Of a stretch of 64,000 nt of DNA, positions 1 through 9,581 are shown one piece after another. Below the pieces are notes generated by a model. The model had not been told where the DNA came from. It was given only the letters and a program-made list of their open reading frames with translations, and searched no databases. This DNA comes from Flavobacterium pectinovorum. GTDB taxonomy: Bacteria; Bacteroidota; Bacteroidia; Flavobacteriales; Flavobacteriaceae. Position 1 is the first letter of the stretch. Every line of letters starts with the position of its first letter. The stretch is taken from assembly GCF_006438875.1 (NCBI RefSeq), contig NZ_RCZH01000005.1:248001-312000 (forward strand), given 5' to 3'. The translations under genes were made by a program, and so were the position numbers.

Positions 1-25
1 TTGCAGCATTAAATTGAGTTATTAG

Positions 26-1186
26 ATGATTTTACCCTTTTTCAAAAAAATACAAAATACACCCAGAGGATTCCGAATAGCCAATACTGTGTTTTTTTTC
101 CTTTCCGGATTTGGATATTCTTCTTGGGTTTCCCGAATTCCGCATATAAAAGCACAATTACATTTATCCGAAGCTCAATTTGGAACTGTTTTATTTGCTT
201 TCCCAATAGGTTTAATGCTCACAATGCCTTTTACAGGAAAGTTATTGAATAAATACAGTAGCCGCTACATCATGTTATTGGGAGCAATCATGTTTAACAT
301 CGTTTTGTCTTTGCCAGGTTTGGCTGCTTTTGTATGGCAGTTGGTTATTATACTTTTGATCTTTGGAGCTTCTCGTAATATTTTTAATTTGTCTATTAAT
401 GCGCAATCTCTGGAGGTTCAAAAATTATATCCACAATCTATCATAACTCGTTTTCATGCTGTTTGGAGTATAGCCGTTTTTGCAGGCGCAGGTTTAGGTT
501 ATGTAATGGTCACCAAACATATTGCGCCATCACATCATTTATTGGGAGTAAGTATTTTTATGATGGCTCTTACGTTTTGTTTTTACCCGTTGAGTATTCA
601 TAATGAACCAGTACCGGTCAAAAAGAAGTTCTTTTCGATGCCGGAAAAAAACCTGATTAAGTTTGCCATCATTTGTTTTGTTTCAATGGCTTGCGAAAAT
701 ACAATGTACGATTGGAGCGGTATTTATTTTCAAAATATATTGCATGCTTCGCCAAAGTTAACCAGTGCTGCATTTGTATTTTTTGCAACAGCGGTAACTT
801 TAGGACGCTTGTTTGGAGATTATGGAGTAATGAAATTTGGTACGAAACGGATTCTGCTTTACAGCGGTATTTTGATCACTTTAGGATTTTTAATTTGTTT
901 CTTATTTCCATTTATTTATCCAACTTTTTTCGGCTACATCTTAATCGGAGTTGGGGTTTCCTGCGTGGTTCCGTTGGTATTTAGCATTGCTGGAAGATCA
1001 TCAAAATTAAGCAGCGGATCTGCATTAACTTCGATATCTACAATTGGTTATCTGGGGTTTTTATTGGTTCCGCCAATGGTTGGTTTCATATCTGAATATT
1101 TAAGTATGAAATGGGCGTTTCTGGTAATGGCGGTTTTAGGTGTATTGATGATTTTTATGGTGAATAAAATCGGGGAGAAGGAATAG
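26..1186 (+). CDS. MFS transporter, YbjJ-like
   Basis: Predicted inner-membrane major facilitator of 386 residues with about 12 hydrophobic segments across the whole length, the usual MFS size. The N-terminal stretch GYSSWVSRIPHIKAQLHLSE resembles the first helix and loop of the YbjJ-like/fucose-permease branch of MFS. The substrate cannot be read from sequence. The ATG at 26 places the first helix about 15 residues in. It stands alone: the next genes run on the other strand and a hairpin repeat follows the stop. Family call is good; function is open. Confidence 0.85.
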   Translation: MILPFFKKIQNTPRGFRIANTVFFFLSGFGYSSWVSRIPHIKAQLHLSEAQFGTVLFAFPIGLMLTMPFTGKLLNKYSSRYIMLLGAIMFNIVLSLPGLAAFVWQLVIILLIFGASRNIFNLSINAQSLEVQKLYPQSIITRFHAVWSIAVFAGAGLGYVMVTKHIAPSHHLLGVSIFMMALTFCFYPLSIHNEPVPVKKKFFSMPEKNLIKFAIICFVSMACENTMYDWSGIYFQNILHASPKLTSAAFVFFATAVTLGRLFGDYGVMKFGTKRILLYSGILITLGFLICFLFPFIYPTFFGYILIGVGVSCVVPLVFSIAGRSSKLSSGSALTSISTIGYLGFLLVPPMVGFISEYLSMKWAFLVMAVLGVLMIFMVNKIGEKE

Positions 1187-1228
1187 GTTTTTTTGAAGTT
1201 GCTGAGGTGCTAAATATTGTAGGGCTGG

Positions 1229-1246
1229 ACTTCAGTCCAGTTTAAC
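1229..1246. repeat. Dispersed repeat R1 (short form)
   Basis: CTGGACTTCAGTCCAG is a 7-bp stem with a 2-nt loop, preceded by ATTGTAGGG. The same unit, often preceded by GTTCCGGAGGAAC, recurs at 39605-39652, 55324-55411, 56353-56442 and 60476-60529, always between genes. Confidence 0.7.
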
Positions 1247-1329
1247 AAAGATTAGATTCACGAGTAAGAAGGTAACACCAGCAAAAGAAATAAAATATTC
1301 CAAAAAAACACAGAATCATTGGTTCTTTT

Positions 1330-1953
1330 TTATTCTTGATTTTCAATTTTAATATTTTTTAGTTTTTTAGACTTATAAAAATTTTCTTTTTGAAGGCATT
1401 TCTTGTTGGTATTAATGATAATTTCAAATGATTGATTTTTTAGATTGCCAACATAGATAATCGGAGAGTTTTTATCATTTTCAGTTTTTTCATATCCAAC
1501 TAAAAGAAACTTATTTTCATTGATCCAAATGACATCTTCAAAATATTTGGAATATTCATTATAGGCAATTCGTTGCCAAAGTTTCTTATTTATTTCGCAA
1601 AAATATATAGCTTGCCCGACATCAATATTAGAATAATATTTCTCGTTTTTCTTTTCAAGATTGAGTTGGTAACTGTAGATATCGATGAATTTATTTTTAT
1701 TTTCAGAATATGAAATTATCGGATCATACAATTGCTGAAATTTTTCTAATTTTTTTACATTTTGTTTTTCTACTTTTTCAAAGTCAGCAATACTGTCAAC
1801 TTTTATAAAATCGTTCCAATCAAAATTCTCAAATGAATTTGTCCAATCTGGAATATTCTTGTCTATTACAACTCTTAAATCTTTGACTTGTAAATTTTGG
1901 GATTGAATAGAATTTATCAGGAATAGAAAAAAAACAATAATTATATTTTTCAT
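1330..1953 (-). CDS. Secreted hypothetical protein
   Basis: 207 residues with a Sec signal peptide (about residues 1-18, ending SIQSQ) and a mature part rich in Lys, Asn and Glu. No family recognised. It is the last gene of a minus-strand group that begins at 3425 (3425->1330); 25 bp separate it from the lipoprotein gene upstream, so it is probably cotranscribed. Periplasmic or surface location is inferred from the signal peptide only. Confidence 0.6.
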   Translation of the reverse strand: MKNIIIVFFLFLINSIQSQNLQVKDLRVVIDKNIPDWTNSFENFDWNDFIKVDSIADFEKVEKQNVKKLEKFQQLYDPIISYSENKNKFIDIYSYQLNLEKKNEKYYSNIDVGQAIYFCEINKKLWQRIAYNEYSKYFEDVIWINENKFLLVGYEKTENDKNSPIIYVGNLKNQSFEIIINTNKKCLQKENFYKSKKLKNIKIENQE

Positions 1954-1978
1954 TTTTTAAATGGGGGATTTATTAAAA

Positions 1979-2440
1979 TTAATTCTTTATTTCACTAAGA
2001 TAATCTTTCCAATTCTCTTTATCGACAATATAAGAATATTGAAAACCATCTTCATAGATTCTTACTTTATCTTTAAATTCGAGAGTATCAACATAAAAAA
2101 GATCGAGTTCTTCTTTTTGATTTAAAAAACGAATCGAATAAATAGCTGTTGAACAACAACAATATCCAGTTTTTTCAGCATTTGTAAATACTTCGTTAAA
2201 AGCTTCAATTTGTTTTCTATTTAAAGCTTTAAATTCTTTTTTAGGAGTAAAAGATTCAACATCACTAACTCTTTTTTTCGTTACGGCTGTATCGTAAAGT
2301 TTAATAATTATTGTGCTGCTATTTGAGATTGTTCTATTAAATGAAAAATTATCAATTAAGTTTTCAATCGTACTTTGGGTTTTATTGCTGCAACTAAAAA
2401 TGGAAAACAAAACAAAAAATAAAATAAAGTATTTTTTCAT
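1979..2440 (-). CDS. Small hypothetical lipoprotein
   Basis: 153 residues with a lipoprotein signal (hydrophobic segment then SIFSC, lipid-attachment Cys at 17). The mature part has a CCC run near residues 93-95 that might bind metal or form disulfides, but nothing else supports this. The start codon directly abuts the stop of the upstream membrane-protein gene (stop at 2441), so translational coupling is likely. No family recognised. Confidence 0.6.
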   Translation of the reverse strand: MKKYFILFFVLFSIFSCSNKTQSTIENLIDNFSFNRTISNSSTIIIKLYDTAVTKKRVSDVESFTPKKEFKALNRKQIEAFNEVFTNAEKTGYCCCSTAIYSIRFLNQKEELDLFYVDTLEFKDKVRIYEDGFQYSYIVDKENWKDYLSEIKN

Positions 2441-2944
2441 TTAGTTTATTTTTTGATATTGATTTTGGATAATTCTATTTGTCCATTTCGAAAAGAAAAT
2501 TATAAGTGCAATAATCAATAAAATTGAGCCGTTGATTATAAATTTTGATTGATAATCATTTGTAAATCTACCAACTGATAAATATGATCGAATATAATCC
2601 CAGCCTAGAAGATCAAATCGGTATAAAAGATAAATTAATGTGAGAACGATGAAGCTATTTAAAATAGACCATTTTTTTATCTTTGAGATTAAAATTGAGA
2701 TTATAAATGCAAAAACAATTCCTGCTAAAACAGCAACACTTGGCCAAAAACTAAACAAAGCAATGGCTCCTGGAGTTATTCCATATTTTTCCTGGTTGTC
2801 AAAAACATTTCTAGCACCATGAATTTTTGTAAGTTCTAATATTTTTATACTGTAAAGCCATGAAAACGGCTCAAAAGAAAATATAATAAAATAGCTTGCA
2901 ATGAAAGGAAAAATTATCTGAACATAATTTATTTTCTTTGTCAT
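2441..2944 (-). CDS. Hypothetical four-helix membrane protein
   Basis: 167 residues with four predicted transmembrane segments (about residues 8-30, 58-85, 95-115, 135-155) and short loops. No catalytic motif visible. It lies 4 bp after the DUF6265-like lipoprotein gene and directly before the next lipoprotein gene, inside the four-gene minus-strand operon. Function unknown. Confidence 0.6.
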   Translation of the reverse strand: MTKKINYVQIIFPFIASYFIIFSFEPFSWLYSIKILELTKIHGARNVFDNQEKYGITPGAIALFSFWPSVAVLAGIVFAFIISILISKIKKWSILNSFIVLTLIYLLYRFDLLGWDYIRSYLSVGRFTNDYQSKFIINGSILLIIALIIFFSKWTNRIIQNQYQKIN

Positions 2945-2948
2945 TGAT

Positions 2949-3425
2949 TTATTTTTTAGTCATAACAAACTTCTCAGAACTTACTTTCCCATCCAATTTC
3001 CCTGAAATCTCAGCTGTTAAAGTATTATTTGGACCTTTTGTATACGTGATTTTTTGAGGATAATCGTGTTTTGGATTTTCGAAAACCAATTGTTTGTCCG
3101 ATTCTGCGGTTGAAGGGAACGCGACAGATTTATCATCATTTTGACCTTTTACGGTAGCAAGATACGTTAAGGTTTCGCCTTTTTGAGCCAAAACAATATT
3201 CTCGAAATGAAGTGTGTCTTTTCCTTTTATAAAGTAAGAGGCAGCGCTAAAAGTACTGTCGTTTAGTTTTTGCCAGTTTTCAGTAAGAACTCCGTCTGGA
3301 GAAGTATTTTCCCAGTTTCCGATAAGCCAGTCTGCTATTTTGATTTTATCTTTCTCAACAGATTCCTTTTTTTGACAAGAAACAACCGAAACTAAAAGTA
3401 TTAAAAGAGTAATTTTCTGAAACAT
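2949..3425 (-). CDS. DUF6265-like lipoprotein
   Basis: 158 residues. Residues 1-17 are a lipoprotein signal ending VVSC. The mature protein opens with ADWLIGNWENTSPDGVLTE and carries a FENPKHDYPQKITY stretch, both typical of the DUF6265/lipocalin-like group common in Flavobacteriia. That group forms a small beta-barrel and its role is not established. It is the first gene of the four-gene minus-strand operon ending at 1330. Confidence 0.7.
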   Translation of the reverse strand: MFQKITLLILLVSVVSCQKKESVEKDKIKIADWLIGNWENTSPDGVLTENWQKLNDSTFSAASYFIKGKDTLHFENIVLAQKGETLTYLATVKGQNDDKSVAFPSTAESDKQLVFENPKHDYPQKITYTKGPNNTLTAEISGKLDGKVSSEKFVMTKK

Positions 3426-3565
3426 ATATTTTGATATTTGATGTTAAATTAAAAAGCTAAGTTATTAAAAAAAAGTTAGCAACAAATTATACGAATTAGC
3501 GCGAATTATTATTTAAATTCTAAATGGAAAAGTTGCCAAAGATTACAAGATTAAAATGTTTATTT

Positions 3566-3676
3566 TTAACGCAGATTTAAAAAAGATTTAAAAAAGATTT
3601 AAGCAGATTTTCGCAGATTTTTATAATTAAAAATCAAAATTAAATCTGCGCAAATCTGCAGAATCTGCGTGAAAAA
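3566..3676. repeat. Intergenic inverted repeat
   Basis: Imperfect inverted repeat built on GCAGATTT...AAATCTGC units, with tandem AAAAAAGATTT at its left. The arms can form a hairpin between the 3' end of topB and the 5' side of the lipoprotein operon. It may act as a terminator for the minus-strand topB transcript. Confidence 0.55.
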
Positions 3677-3703
3677 AATCATTTTAATATTTGGTAAAAA
3701 AAT

Positions 3704-6019
3704 CTATACACTTGCTTCTAAAATGGAATAAACCAGTTCTTTAGTTGGTTTTTGATCCTTTAGTTTGGCTCTTACGTCATCAAAAGTGACTTTAAAATCA
3801 CAACCTGATTTATAATTGCTGCATCCATAAGCGGTATTCCCTTTCATGATGGTTCCTTTTTTACATTTTGGACACGTTAATGCATCTGATGTTGTAGCAG
3901 ATTTTGCCTCTGATTTTGTTTTTGGAGCCGTTTTTTTTGTCTCTAATTTAAGTTTGTAATTTTCTTCAAAACGAATCAAACCTTCCACAGTTCCGGCATC
4001 GGTTTTAAAGCCTTTTATATTGACTGTAGAACCTTTTTGAACTAATCTTAAATATTGACTCTCCGTTATTTTTTTTTCTGCAAAAGTATAAGGCAATAGA
4101 AAATCACAACCCGCTTTATAATTACCACATCCGTAAGAAGATTTTCCTTTTATAAGCGTTGCTTTTTTACATTTCGGACAGGTTTCTGCCAAAATCCCTG
4201 CGGCTTTCTTTTGCTCTGTTTTTACAACTTGTTTTTGGGTTGCGGTTGCATGCGAAATATTGGCGTGCCTGGTTTCGCTTCTTACTTCGGTTACTAAAGC
4301 CTCGACCATACGCTTCATGTTTTTGATAAACGCTCCAGCGGTAAAAGTTCCTTTTTCGATATCTTTCAACTGCTTTTCCCAAGAACCCGTCAATTCAGCC
4401 GATTTTATTAACTCATTCTGAATCGTATCAATAAGCTGAATTCCTGTTGGAGTTGGTAAAACTTGTTTTTTGTTTCGAACAATATATTGACGTTTAAAAA
4501 GTGTCTCGATAATATTCGCGCGGGTTGATGGACGTCCAATACCATTTTCCTTCATCAATTCGCGTAAATCTTCGTCATCAACTTGTTTTCCTGCCGTTTC
4601 CATGGCACGCAGTAAAGTTGCTTCCGTAAACTGATTGGGTGGTTTGGTTTCTTTTTCAAGAAACGAAGGTTCATGCGGACCTTTTTCTCCCACAACAAAA
4701 CTGGGTAAGAGATCGGCTTCTTTTTCTTTTGCGTTTGGATCTTCAAATACAACACGAAATCCCTTTTTTAAAATTTCCTTTCCCGTGGTTTTGAACATTA
4801 CATCAGCAGCTTTTCCAATTACTGTGGTATTGGCAACGAGACAATCATCATAAAAAACCGCAATAAAACGTCTTGTAATAATATCGTAAACTTGCTGCTG
4901 ATTGAACTGCAAATTAGATTCTATTCCGGTTGGAATAATTGCGTGGTGATCCGTAACTTTTTTATCGTTGAAAACTTTAGGTGATTTTTTAATTTTTTTC
5001 CCTAAAAGTGGTTGTGTTAATTCGGCATATTTAGATAGTTTTTGCAGAATTCCCGTTACTTTCGGATAAATATCATTTGGTAAAAAAGTCGTATCAACTC
5101 TGGGATACGTAACTACTTTTTGTTCGTACAAAGTTTGTACAATTTTAAGCGTTTCATCTGCCGAAAATCCAAATTTTGTATTGCAATATACTTGTAAACC
5201 TGTTAAGTCGAATAACTTTGGAGCAAACTCATTTCCGTTCTTTTTTTCGACCGAAACAATTTCGAATTCACTTTCTTTGACTTTATTGGCTAATATTTCT
5301 CCATCTTCCTTTTTCAGAAAACGTCCTTCTTCATAGCTAAAAAGTGTTTCTCTGTATAAAGTCTGCAATTCCCAATAAGGTTGAGGTTTGAAATTTTCAA
5401 TTTCTTTCCAACGATCTACAACCATTGCCAATGTTGGCGTTTGCACACGTCCAATTGACAATACTTGTTTGTAACCACCATGTTTTACGGTGTATAAACG
5501 TGTGGCATTCATACCTAATAACCAATCGCCAATGGCTCTGGAAAATCCGGCATAGAATAAATTATCGTAATTGGCAGATGGTTTTAAATTGTCAAAACCT
5601 TCTTTTATGGCTTCGGTAGTTAGGGACGAAATCCATAAACGTTGTACTTCGCCTTTGTAATTTGCTTCGTTCATCACCCAACGTTGGATCAGTTCTCCTT
5701 CTTGCCCGGCATCCCCGCAGTTTATCACGACGTCGGCTTTATCGAACAGACTTTTAACAATTTTAAATTGCTTTTGGATACCTGAATTTTCCACCACTTT
5801 GGTTTCGAATTTATCAGGAAGCATTGGCAAATTGTTCAAATCCCAGCTTTTCCAGTGTGGTTTGTAATCGTTAGGTTCTTTTAAGGTACATAAATGTCCA
5901 AAGGTATACGTTACAGCATAACCGTTGCCTTCGTAATATCCATCATGCTTGGTATTGGCTCCCAAAACGGATGCTATTTCTCGTGCTACACTTGGTTTTT
6001 CGGCAATACAGACCTTCAT
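3704..6019 (-). CDS. topB: DNA topoisomerase III
   Basis: Type IA topoisomerase of 771 residues; relaxes or decatenates DNA through a transient 5'-phosphotyrosine. The N-terminal TOPRIM domain starts KVCIAEKPSVAREIA and has the acidic motif as GDAGQEGEL. SIGRVQTPTL is the conserved core motif and VTYPRVDTTFLP holds the catalytic Tyr. Two C-terminal zinc-ribbon-like repeats each read CPKCKK...YGC.NYK.GCDF. The second Asp of the DxDxE motif is replaced, as in the DAGREGE variants of plasmid and Bacteroidota TopB. It is a single transcription unit with an unusually good ribosome binding site. Confidence 0.95.
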   Translation of the reverse strand: MKVCIAEKPSVAREIASVLGANTKHDGYYEGNGYAVTYTFGHLCTLKEPNDYKPHWKSWDLNNLPMLPDKFETKVVENSGIQKQFKIVKSLFDKADVVINCGDAGQEGELIQRWVMNEANYKGEVQRLWISSLTTEAIKEGFDNLKPSANYDNLFYAGFSRAIGDWLLGMNATRLYTVKHGGYKQVLSIGRVQTPTLAMVVDRWKEIENFKPQPYWELQTLYRETLFSYEEGRFLKKEDGEILANKVKESEFEIVSVEKKNGNEFAPKLFDLTGLQVYCNTKFGFSADETLKIVQTLYEQKVVTYPRVDTTFLPNDIYPKVTGILQKLSKYAELTQPLLGKKIKKSPKVFNDKKVTDHHAIIPTGIESNLQFNQQQVYDIITRRFIAVFYDDCLVANTTVIGKAADVMFKTTGKEILKKGFRVVFEDPNAKEKEADLLPSFVVGEKGPHEPSFLEKETKPPNQFTEATLLRAMETAGKQVDDEDLRELMKENGIGRPSTRANIIETLFKRQYIVRNKKQVLPTPTGIQLIDTIQNELIKSAELTGSWEKQLKDIEKGTFTAGAFIKNMKRMVEALVTEVRSETRHANISHATATQKQVVKTEQKKAAGILAETCPKCKKATLIKGKSSYGCGNYKAGCDFLLPYTFAEKKITESQYLRLVQKGSTVNIKGFKTDAGTVEGLIRFEENYKLKLETKKTAPKTKSEAKSATTSDALTCPKCKKGTIMKGNTAYGCSNYKSGCDFKVTFDDVRAKLKDQKPTKELVYSILEASV

Positions 6020-6022
6020 TTT

Positions 6023-6030
6023 TTCTCCTT
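6023..6030 (-). promoter_or_regulatory. Shine-Dalgarno site of topB
   Basis: On the minus strand AAGGAGAA lies just before the topB ATG. Strong Shine-Dalgarno sites are rare in this window, so this one stands out and fixes the topB start. Confidence 0.7.
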
Positions 6031-6350
6031 CTTATTTAATAGGCGAAATTAGGGATTTTTTATAAGAAAGGAGCAAAGGTTCTTAGGAACAAAGGCACAA
6101 AGGTTTAGTTTGTTTAATCTCGCCATCTCGATAGTCTGCGGAAGCGAAGCCACAAACTTTAACTTAAAATAATGATTAACTGTACTGTTACTGTTTCGAA
6201 CGATGAGAAATCACACAAGAAACTCAGTTCCTTAATTCTCCAATCTTTGTCGAATTACGTGTGTGATTTACTTCGTCTGTTCGCTATCGCTTGAGTCTCG
6301 TTCCTCGAAATGACAAATTAAACGAAAATGTTATTATGAAAATGATTGCC

Positions 6351-6427
6351 TAGCCCCGATAGAAGTGGAAATCCTTTTGTGGAGCTTTAGCGGAACAAAA
6401 GATTATAACGAATAGCGGGATTAGCTC
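6351..6427. repeat. Dispersed repeat R2
   Basis: Begins AGCCCCGATAGAAGTGGAAA and ends AACGAATAGCGGGATTAGCT, the two ends forming a long hairpin. Related copies lie at 23062-23166, about 41645-41710 and 60580-60650. All are intergenic. Confidence 0.65.
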
Positions 6428-6439
6428 CTAAAAAAAATG

Positions 6440-6976
6440 TTAGGAAAATAGAGAATTTATCAGTCTAATGGTTGAATTTAATTTATACAGATGGTAACCC
6501 GAGCCACTTATAAAAGACTTAGAAATCATAAAATAAATTAAAACAGTTGGCAAACTAAAAAGTAGAATATAGTTTTGCAAATCAAATTTTGGCTTTCCAA
6601 TTTTTTCAATAAAATCCTTGTTCCAGCTTTTGTAATACAGTAAAGCATAAGATCCGGATAAACTTATCGAAATTGCGCCCAAGATTGAAATTGGTATTAT
6701 TCCGTTACTGATATTTGATAATGGAAGAATAATGACAAAAAAAAGAAATAGTGCAGCAAACAAAGAAAGACAAAAGATGAATGTTGATTTATTTTGTTTT
6801 GGATAAGTTTTTAAGTTATGTTCTAAGATTTTGTTTTTAGCGCCTTCAATCAATGTTTCAAAATCGGATGAATTTACTTCTTGTTGCTCTAAAAACTTTT
6901 CAAGATCATAGTCATCGTAACCAATATTTATTTTGTCAATAATTGCTTCTGTAATTTTTTTATTTGGCATGTGCAT
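6440..6976 (-). CDS. Hypothetical membrane protein
   Basis: 178 residues; the start could equally be the second Met (MPNKK), since the sequence opens MHMPNKK. The first 60 residues are charged and soluble. Three hydrophobic segments follow (about residues 63-85, 92-112, 133-152). The soluble part (DYDLEKFLEQQEV, FETLIEGAKNKI) looks like a small helical domain seen in other short Bacteroidota proteins, but I do not assign a family. Confidence 0.55.
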   Translation of the reverse strand: MHMPNKKITEAIIDKINIGYDDYDLEKFLEQQEVNSSDFETLIEGAKNKILEHNLKTYPKQNKSTFIFCLSLFAALFLFFVIILPLSNISNGIIPISILGAISISLSGSYALLYYKSWNKDFIEKIGKPKFDLQNYILLFSLPTVLIYFMISKSFISGSGYHLYKLNSTIRLINSLFS

Positions 6977-7165
6977 TATTTTTTGATCTAAGAATGAACT
7001 TTAATTTATATCCCAAAAGCTCCGTGATTAGAAATCTATATTATACAAAGGCAAAGTTGTATTAATTTTAGTCGAATAGAATATGGTTCAAGCGCTTTTG
7101 TAAAGTTAACAAGTTTGGAAACTTTCTACTCCAATTTTGGGTTTTAAGAACAAAGTATTGGTAAT

Positions 7166-7651
7166 TTAATGCTCCATATTTAGAAATCCCAGAATATTAC
7201 CAATTCCAATACCAATAAAAATTAAACTTACAGCTATTACAAATATTATGGTTCCGTAATTAAAACTTTTCTCGGTTTTTATAACAAATTTTTCGGGATT
7301 TTCTAAGCTGTAAAGTATTCTAACGTTTTTATTTATGTCACCTTTATAAGTTCTAAATTTACTCAAGTCTGATGCTGCGTAATAATGTGGTTTACCTTTT
7401 AACAGTTTTCCTTCGGGAGATAGAAATTCAATAATTGGTGTTTTGTAGCCTTCATTGTCGGACTCATGTGCTAAAATTTTTCCCATGGTTTCAATTCCTT
7501 TTTTGCTGATATAATTTAGAAAAATTAGACTATCAATTCCATAATATAATAGTAGAGTTCCCAAAATTAAAAAACAAACTACAGGTCTATAGAACATAAA
7601 GAAAACAAAAAGGATCATTATAATTATAGAATATTCTTTTTTTAAATTCAT
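7166..7651 (-). CDS. DUF3592-like membrane protein
   Basis: 161 residues with two N-terminal hydrophobic segments, a central soluble beta-rich part and a C-terminal hydrophobic segment (about residues 133-155). The middle reads GKILAHE...YKTPIIEFLSPEGK...VRILYSLENPEKFVI, which matches the pattern of DUF3592 (a beta-domain inserted between membrane helices; role unknown). It stands alone on the minus strand. Confidence 0.6.
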   Translation of the reverse strand: MNLKKEYSIIIMILFVFFMFYRPVVCFLILGTLLLYYGIDSLIFLNYISKKGIETMGKILAHESDNEGYKTPIIEFLSPEGKLLKGKPHYYAASDLSKFRTYKGDINKNVRILYSLENPEKFVIKTEKSFNYGTIIFVIAVSLIFIGIGIGNILGFLNMEH

Positions 7652-7704
7652 GGGAATTTAGTTCGTTTAAGCAATTTTGCATTACAAGAAATTTCTGTTA
7701 CATT

Positions 7705-8133
7705 TTATATTTTAAAAATATCATTTTTTTGCATCCACGGGATTCCAGATTCCAGAAACGTAAGTCTTGTTTTTACTATTTGATCTGTTTTGTCTTTAGG
7801 ATTTTTGGTTACAAATCTCGCTGTAGATTTATTAAAATCCAAAGTATATTTTTCGTCAAAGTCATCTTGTTTATTGGTCGAAAAAGTAATCATATTGTTT
7901 TTTGCGCTCCATTTCCCTTTTCCGTATTTATTTACTTCAGGAGGAATTCCGCCTTGCATTTTTGTGTACGAATGAAACACAAATGGTCCATCTTGATTTA
8001 AGGTCAATTTATATTCAATTGTATGTTTTCCTTCTTCACTAAGTGAACGAGTATAGTCACCGGCAAAATTGTTCGATTGTGCACATAATGTCAAATTGAA
8101 AATAAAAAGTAATATGGCAAGTATTAGTTTCAT
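7705..8133 (-). CDS. Secreted small protein, lipocalin-like pattern
   Basis: 142 residues with a cleavable signal (ending LTLCAQS). The mature part has FAGDYTRSLSEEGKHTIEYKL and GKGKWSAKNNMITFST, an alternation of strands typical of short periplasmic beta-sandwich or lipocalin-like proteins. No catalytic residues evident. The palindromic motif at 8205-8220 lies about 75-90 bp upstream of its start. Confidence 0.55.
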   Translation of the reverse strand: MKLILAILLFIFNLTLCAQSNNFAGDYTRSLSEEGKHTIEYKLTLNQDGPFVFHSYTKMQGGIPPEVNKYGKGKWSAKNNMITFSTNKQDDFDEKYTLDFNKSTARFVTKNPKDKTDQIVKTRLTFLESGIPWMQKNDIFKI

Positions 8134-8204
8134 GGGTTTTGGTTATTATGTTTAAATGCAGATTAAAAGTTTTCCCAAAATTAACTCGTTTAAAATCAAT
8201 TCCC

Positions 8205-8220
8205 TTACGTAAAACCGTAA
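8205..8220 (-). promoter_or_regulatory. Possible operator TTACGTAAAACCGTAA
   Basis: 16-bp motif with TTACG/CGTAA arms upstream of the minus-strand gene 7705-8133. A near-identical copy (TTACGCGAAACCGTAA) sits at 16884-16899 upstream of the gene at 16282. Placement before two unrelated genes suggests a shared regulator or promoter element. Confidence 0.3.
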
Positions 8221-8388
8221 AGACTATTTTAAAATGATTAGAGCGTTAGGCGAAGTCAGTCGATTACAAATTTAGGGTATGAATTTTTGGTATTAAAATA
8301 AAATAACAGGATAATTGCTTCAAAAAAGACTCTTCACCAGATTAAAAGAATTATATTCGTTCTACCAAAAAAATAAACCTAACCAATT

Positions 8389-9174
8389 ATGAAACAAGCA
8401 ACTACTATAGACGAAGTAATTCAGTTTTTGGATGAAATAATAGAAAAATCAAAACTGGAGCAAAGCAATCTCGGTTTATTTGCTACGTTATATCGGGAAG
8501 TTACCGTAAAAGTAAAAGAAGGTATTCAGGATGGTTCTTTTCAAAATGGCGAGCGAATGGAAAAGTTGGATATTATTTTTGCTAATCGGTATATAAAAGC
8601 CTATTATCAATATAAAGCCAAAGAAAAACCATCAGAATGTTGGGGATTTGCCTTTGAGCAAGCAGAAGATTTTTGGCCAATAGTCCTTCAGCATTTACTA
8701 CTGGGAATCAATGCACATGTGAATCTTGATTTAGGAATTGCCTCGGCTCAAGTTAGCACAATCGAAGATATAGAGAGTTTAAAACACGATTTTGACCAAA
8801 TAAACGCCATTCTTAGCAATCTAGTTGCAGGTGTCGAAAAATGCTTAATCAAAATTTGGCCAACGCTCACGATAATCCTAAAATGGACAGGCAAAATAGA
8901 CAATTTTTGTATTGATTTTAGTATGGAAACTGCCAGAGACGGCGCCTGGAAATTTGCCAATGAATTTGTGGCAGTTCCCGAAAATCAAAGAGAAGCGTGT
9001 ACACAACTAAGAGACGGAAGAATAACTGAAATTGCCCGATTGGTTTCAAACCCCGGATATTTTGTCAGTGCGGTTTTCAAATTCATTCGCTTATTTGAAA
9101 GAGGAACTATTACTCAAAAAATAATCGATATGCAGATAATCGAACAAAAAAATATGGAATGTGCTGTTGCTTAA
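8389..9174 (+). CDS. DUF5995 family protein
   Basis: 261 residues, soluble, no signal peptide. The pattern YREVTVKVKEGIQDG...RMEKLDIIFANRYIKAY...WGFAFEQ and LLGINAHVNLDLGIA is that of DUF5995, an all-helical family found in Bacteroidota and other phyla whose function is unknown. The His-rich LLGINAHVNLDL segment is the most conserved part of the family and could be a metal site. Monocistronic and divergent from the gene at 7705. Confidence 0.75.
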   Translation: MKQATTIDEVIQFLDEIIEKSKLEQSNLGLFATLYREVTVKVKEGIQDGSFQNGERMEKLDIIFANRYIKAYYQYKAKEKPSECWGFAFEQAEDFWPIVLQHLLLGINAHVNLDLGIASAQVSTIEDIESLKHDFDQINAILSNLVAGVEKCLIKIWPTLTIILKWTGKIDNFCIDFSMETARDGAWKFANEFVAVPENQREACTQLRDGRITEIARLVSNPGYFVSAVFKFIRLFERGTITQKIIDMQIIEQKNMECAVA

Positions 9175-9233
9175 TTCAAGATTGTGTTCCATAAGTTATG
9201 TTCGTGCAAACTTTAGGGAATTGTAAAAAAAAA

Positions 9234-9581
9234 TTAACGCAAAGCCACAGTTTCTATATGAGTAACAAGTCTTTCAATAAAATTTAATTTCATAGAATTT
9301 CTGTTACCATTTGTAATTATATCCTCATCACTTACATTTGTTATTAGGTGACAACGAGCCTGTGAAAATTCGCCATCTCCTTGTTTTACTAACATTTCAT
9401 CTGTAATTTCAAAAGTATATTGATCCTTTGACTTCATATGAGTTATCATGACACAAATGTATAATCCGTCTTGTTCATATACGTCGTCATTAGATATTAT
9501 TATTACGGGATGTGGTTTAGAAGATTCGTTGTATGGCAATTCAAAAACAATTTCTATAATATCACCTCTGTTAAATGCCAT
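9234..9581 (-). CDS. MazF/PemK-like toxin
   Basis: 115 residues of the PemK/MazF fold: the start FNRGDIIEIVFELP, then SSKPHPVIIISND (the RPvvVis position) and SQARCHLITNV (the s.v....i..v position). Family members are ribosome-independent or ribosome-associated mRNA endonucleases. Lys in SKPHP sits where MazF carries its catalytic Arg, so activity is uncertain. Its ATG overlaps the last bases of the upstream gene (9581-10030), as expected of a toxin-antitoxin pair, although the partner is not a recognisable MazE. Confidence 0.7.
   Translation of the reverse strand: MAFNRGDIIEIVFELPYNESSKPHPVIIISNDDVYEQDGLYICVMITHMKSKDQYTFEITDEMLVKQGDGEFSQARCHLITNVSDEDIITNGNRNSMKLNFIERLVTHIETVALR

Larger units (their letters stand above)
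6020..6439. other. Intergenic stretch with two dispersed repeats
   Basis: No coding potential seen. It holds a GGTTC/AAAGG low-complexity stretch, a decayed copy of repeat R3 at 6190-6312 (TTTCGAACGATGAGAAATC ... CTCGAAATGAC) and a good copy of repeat R2 at 6351-6427. Confidence 0.6.
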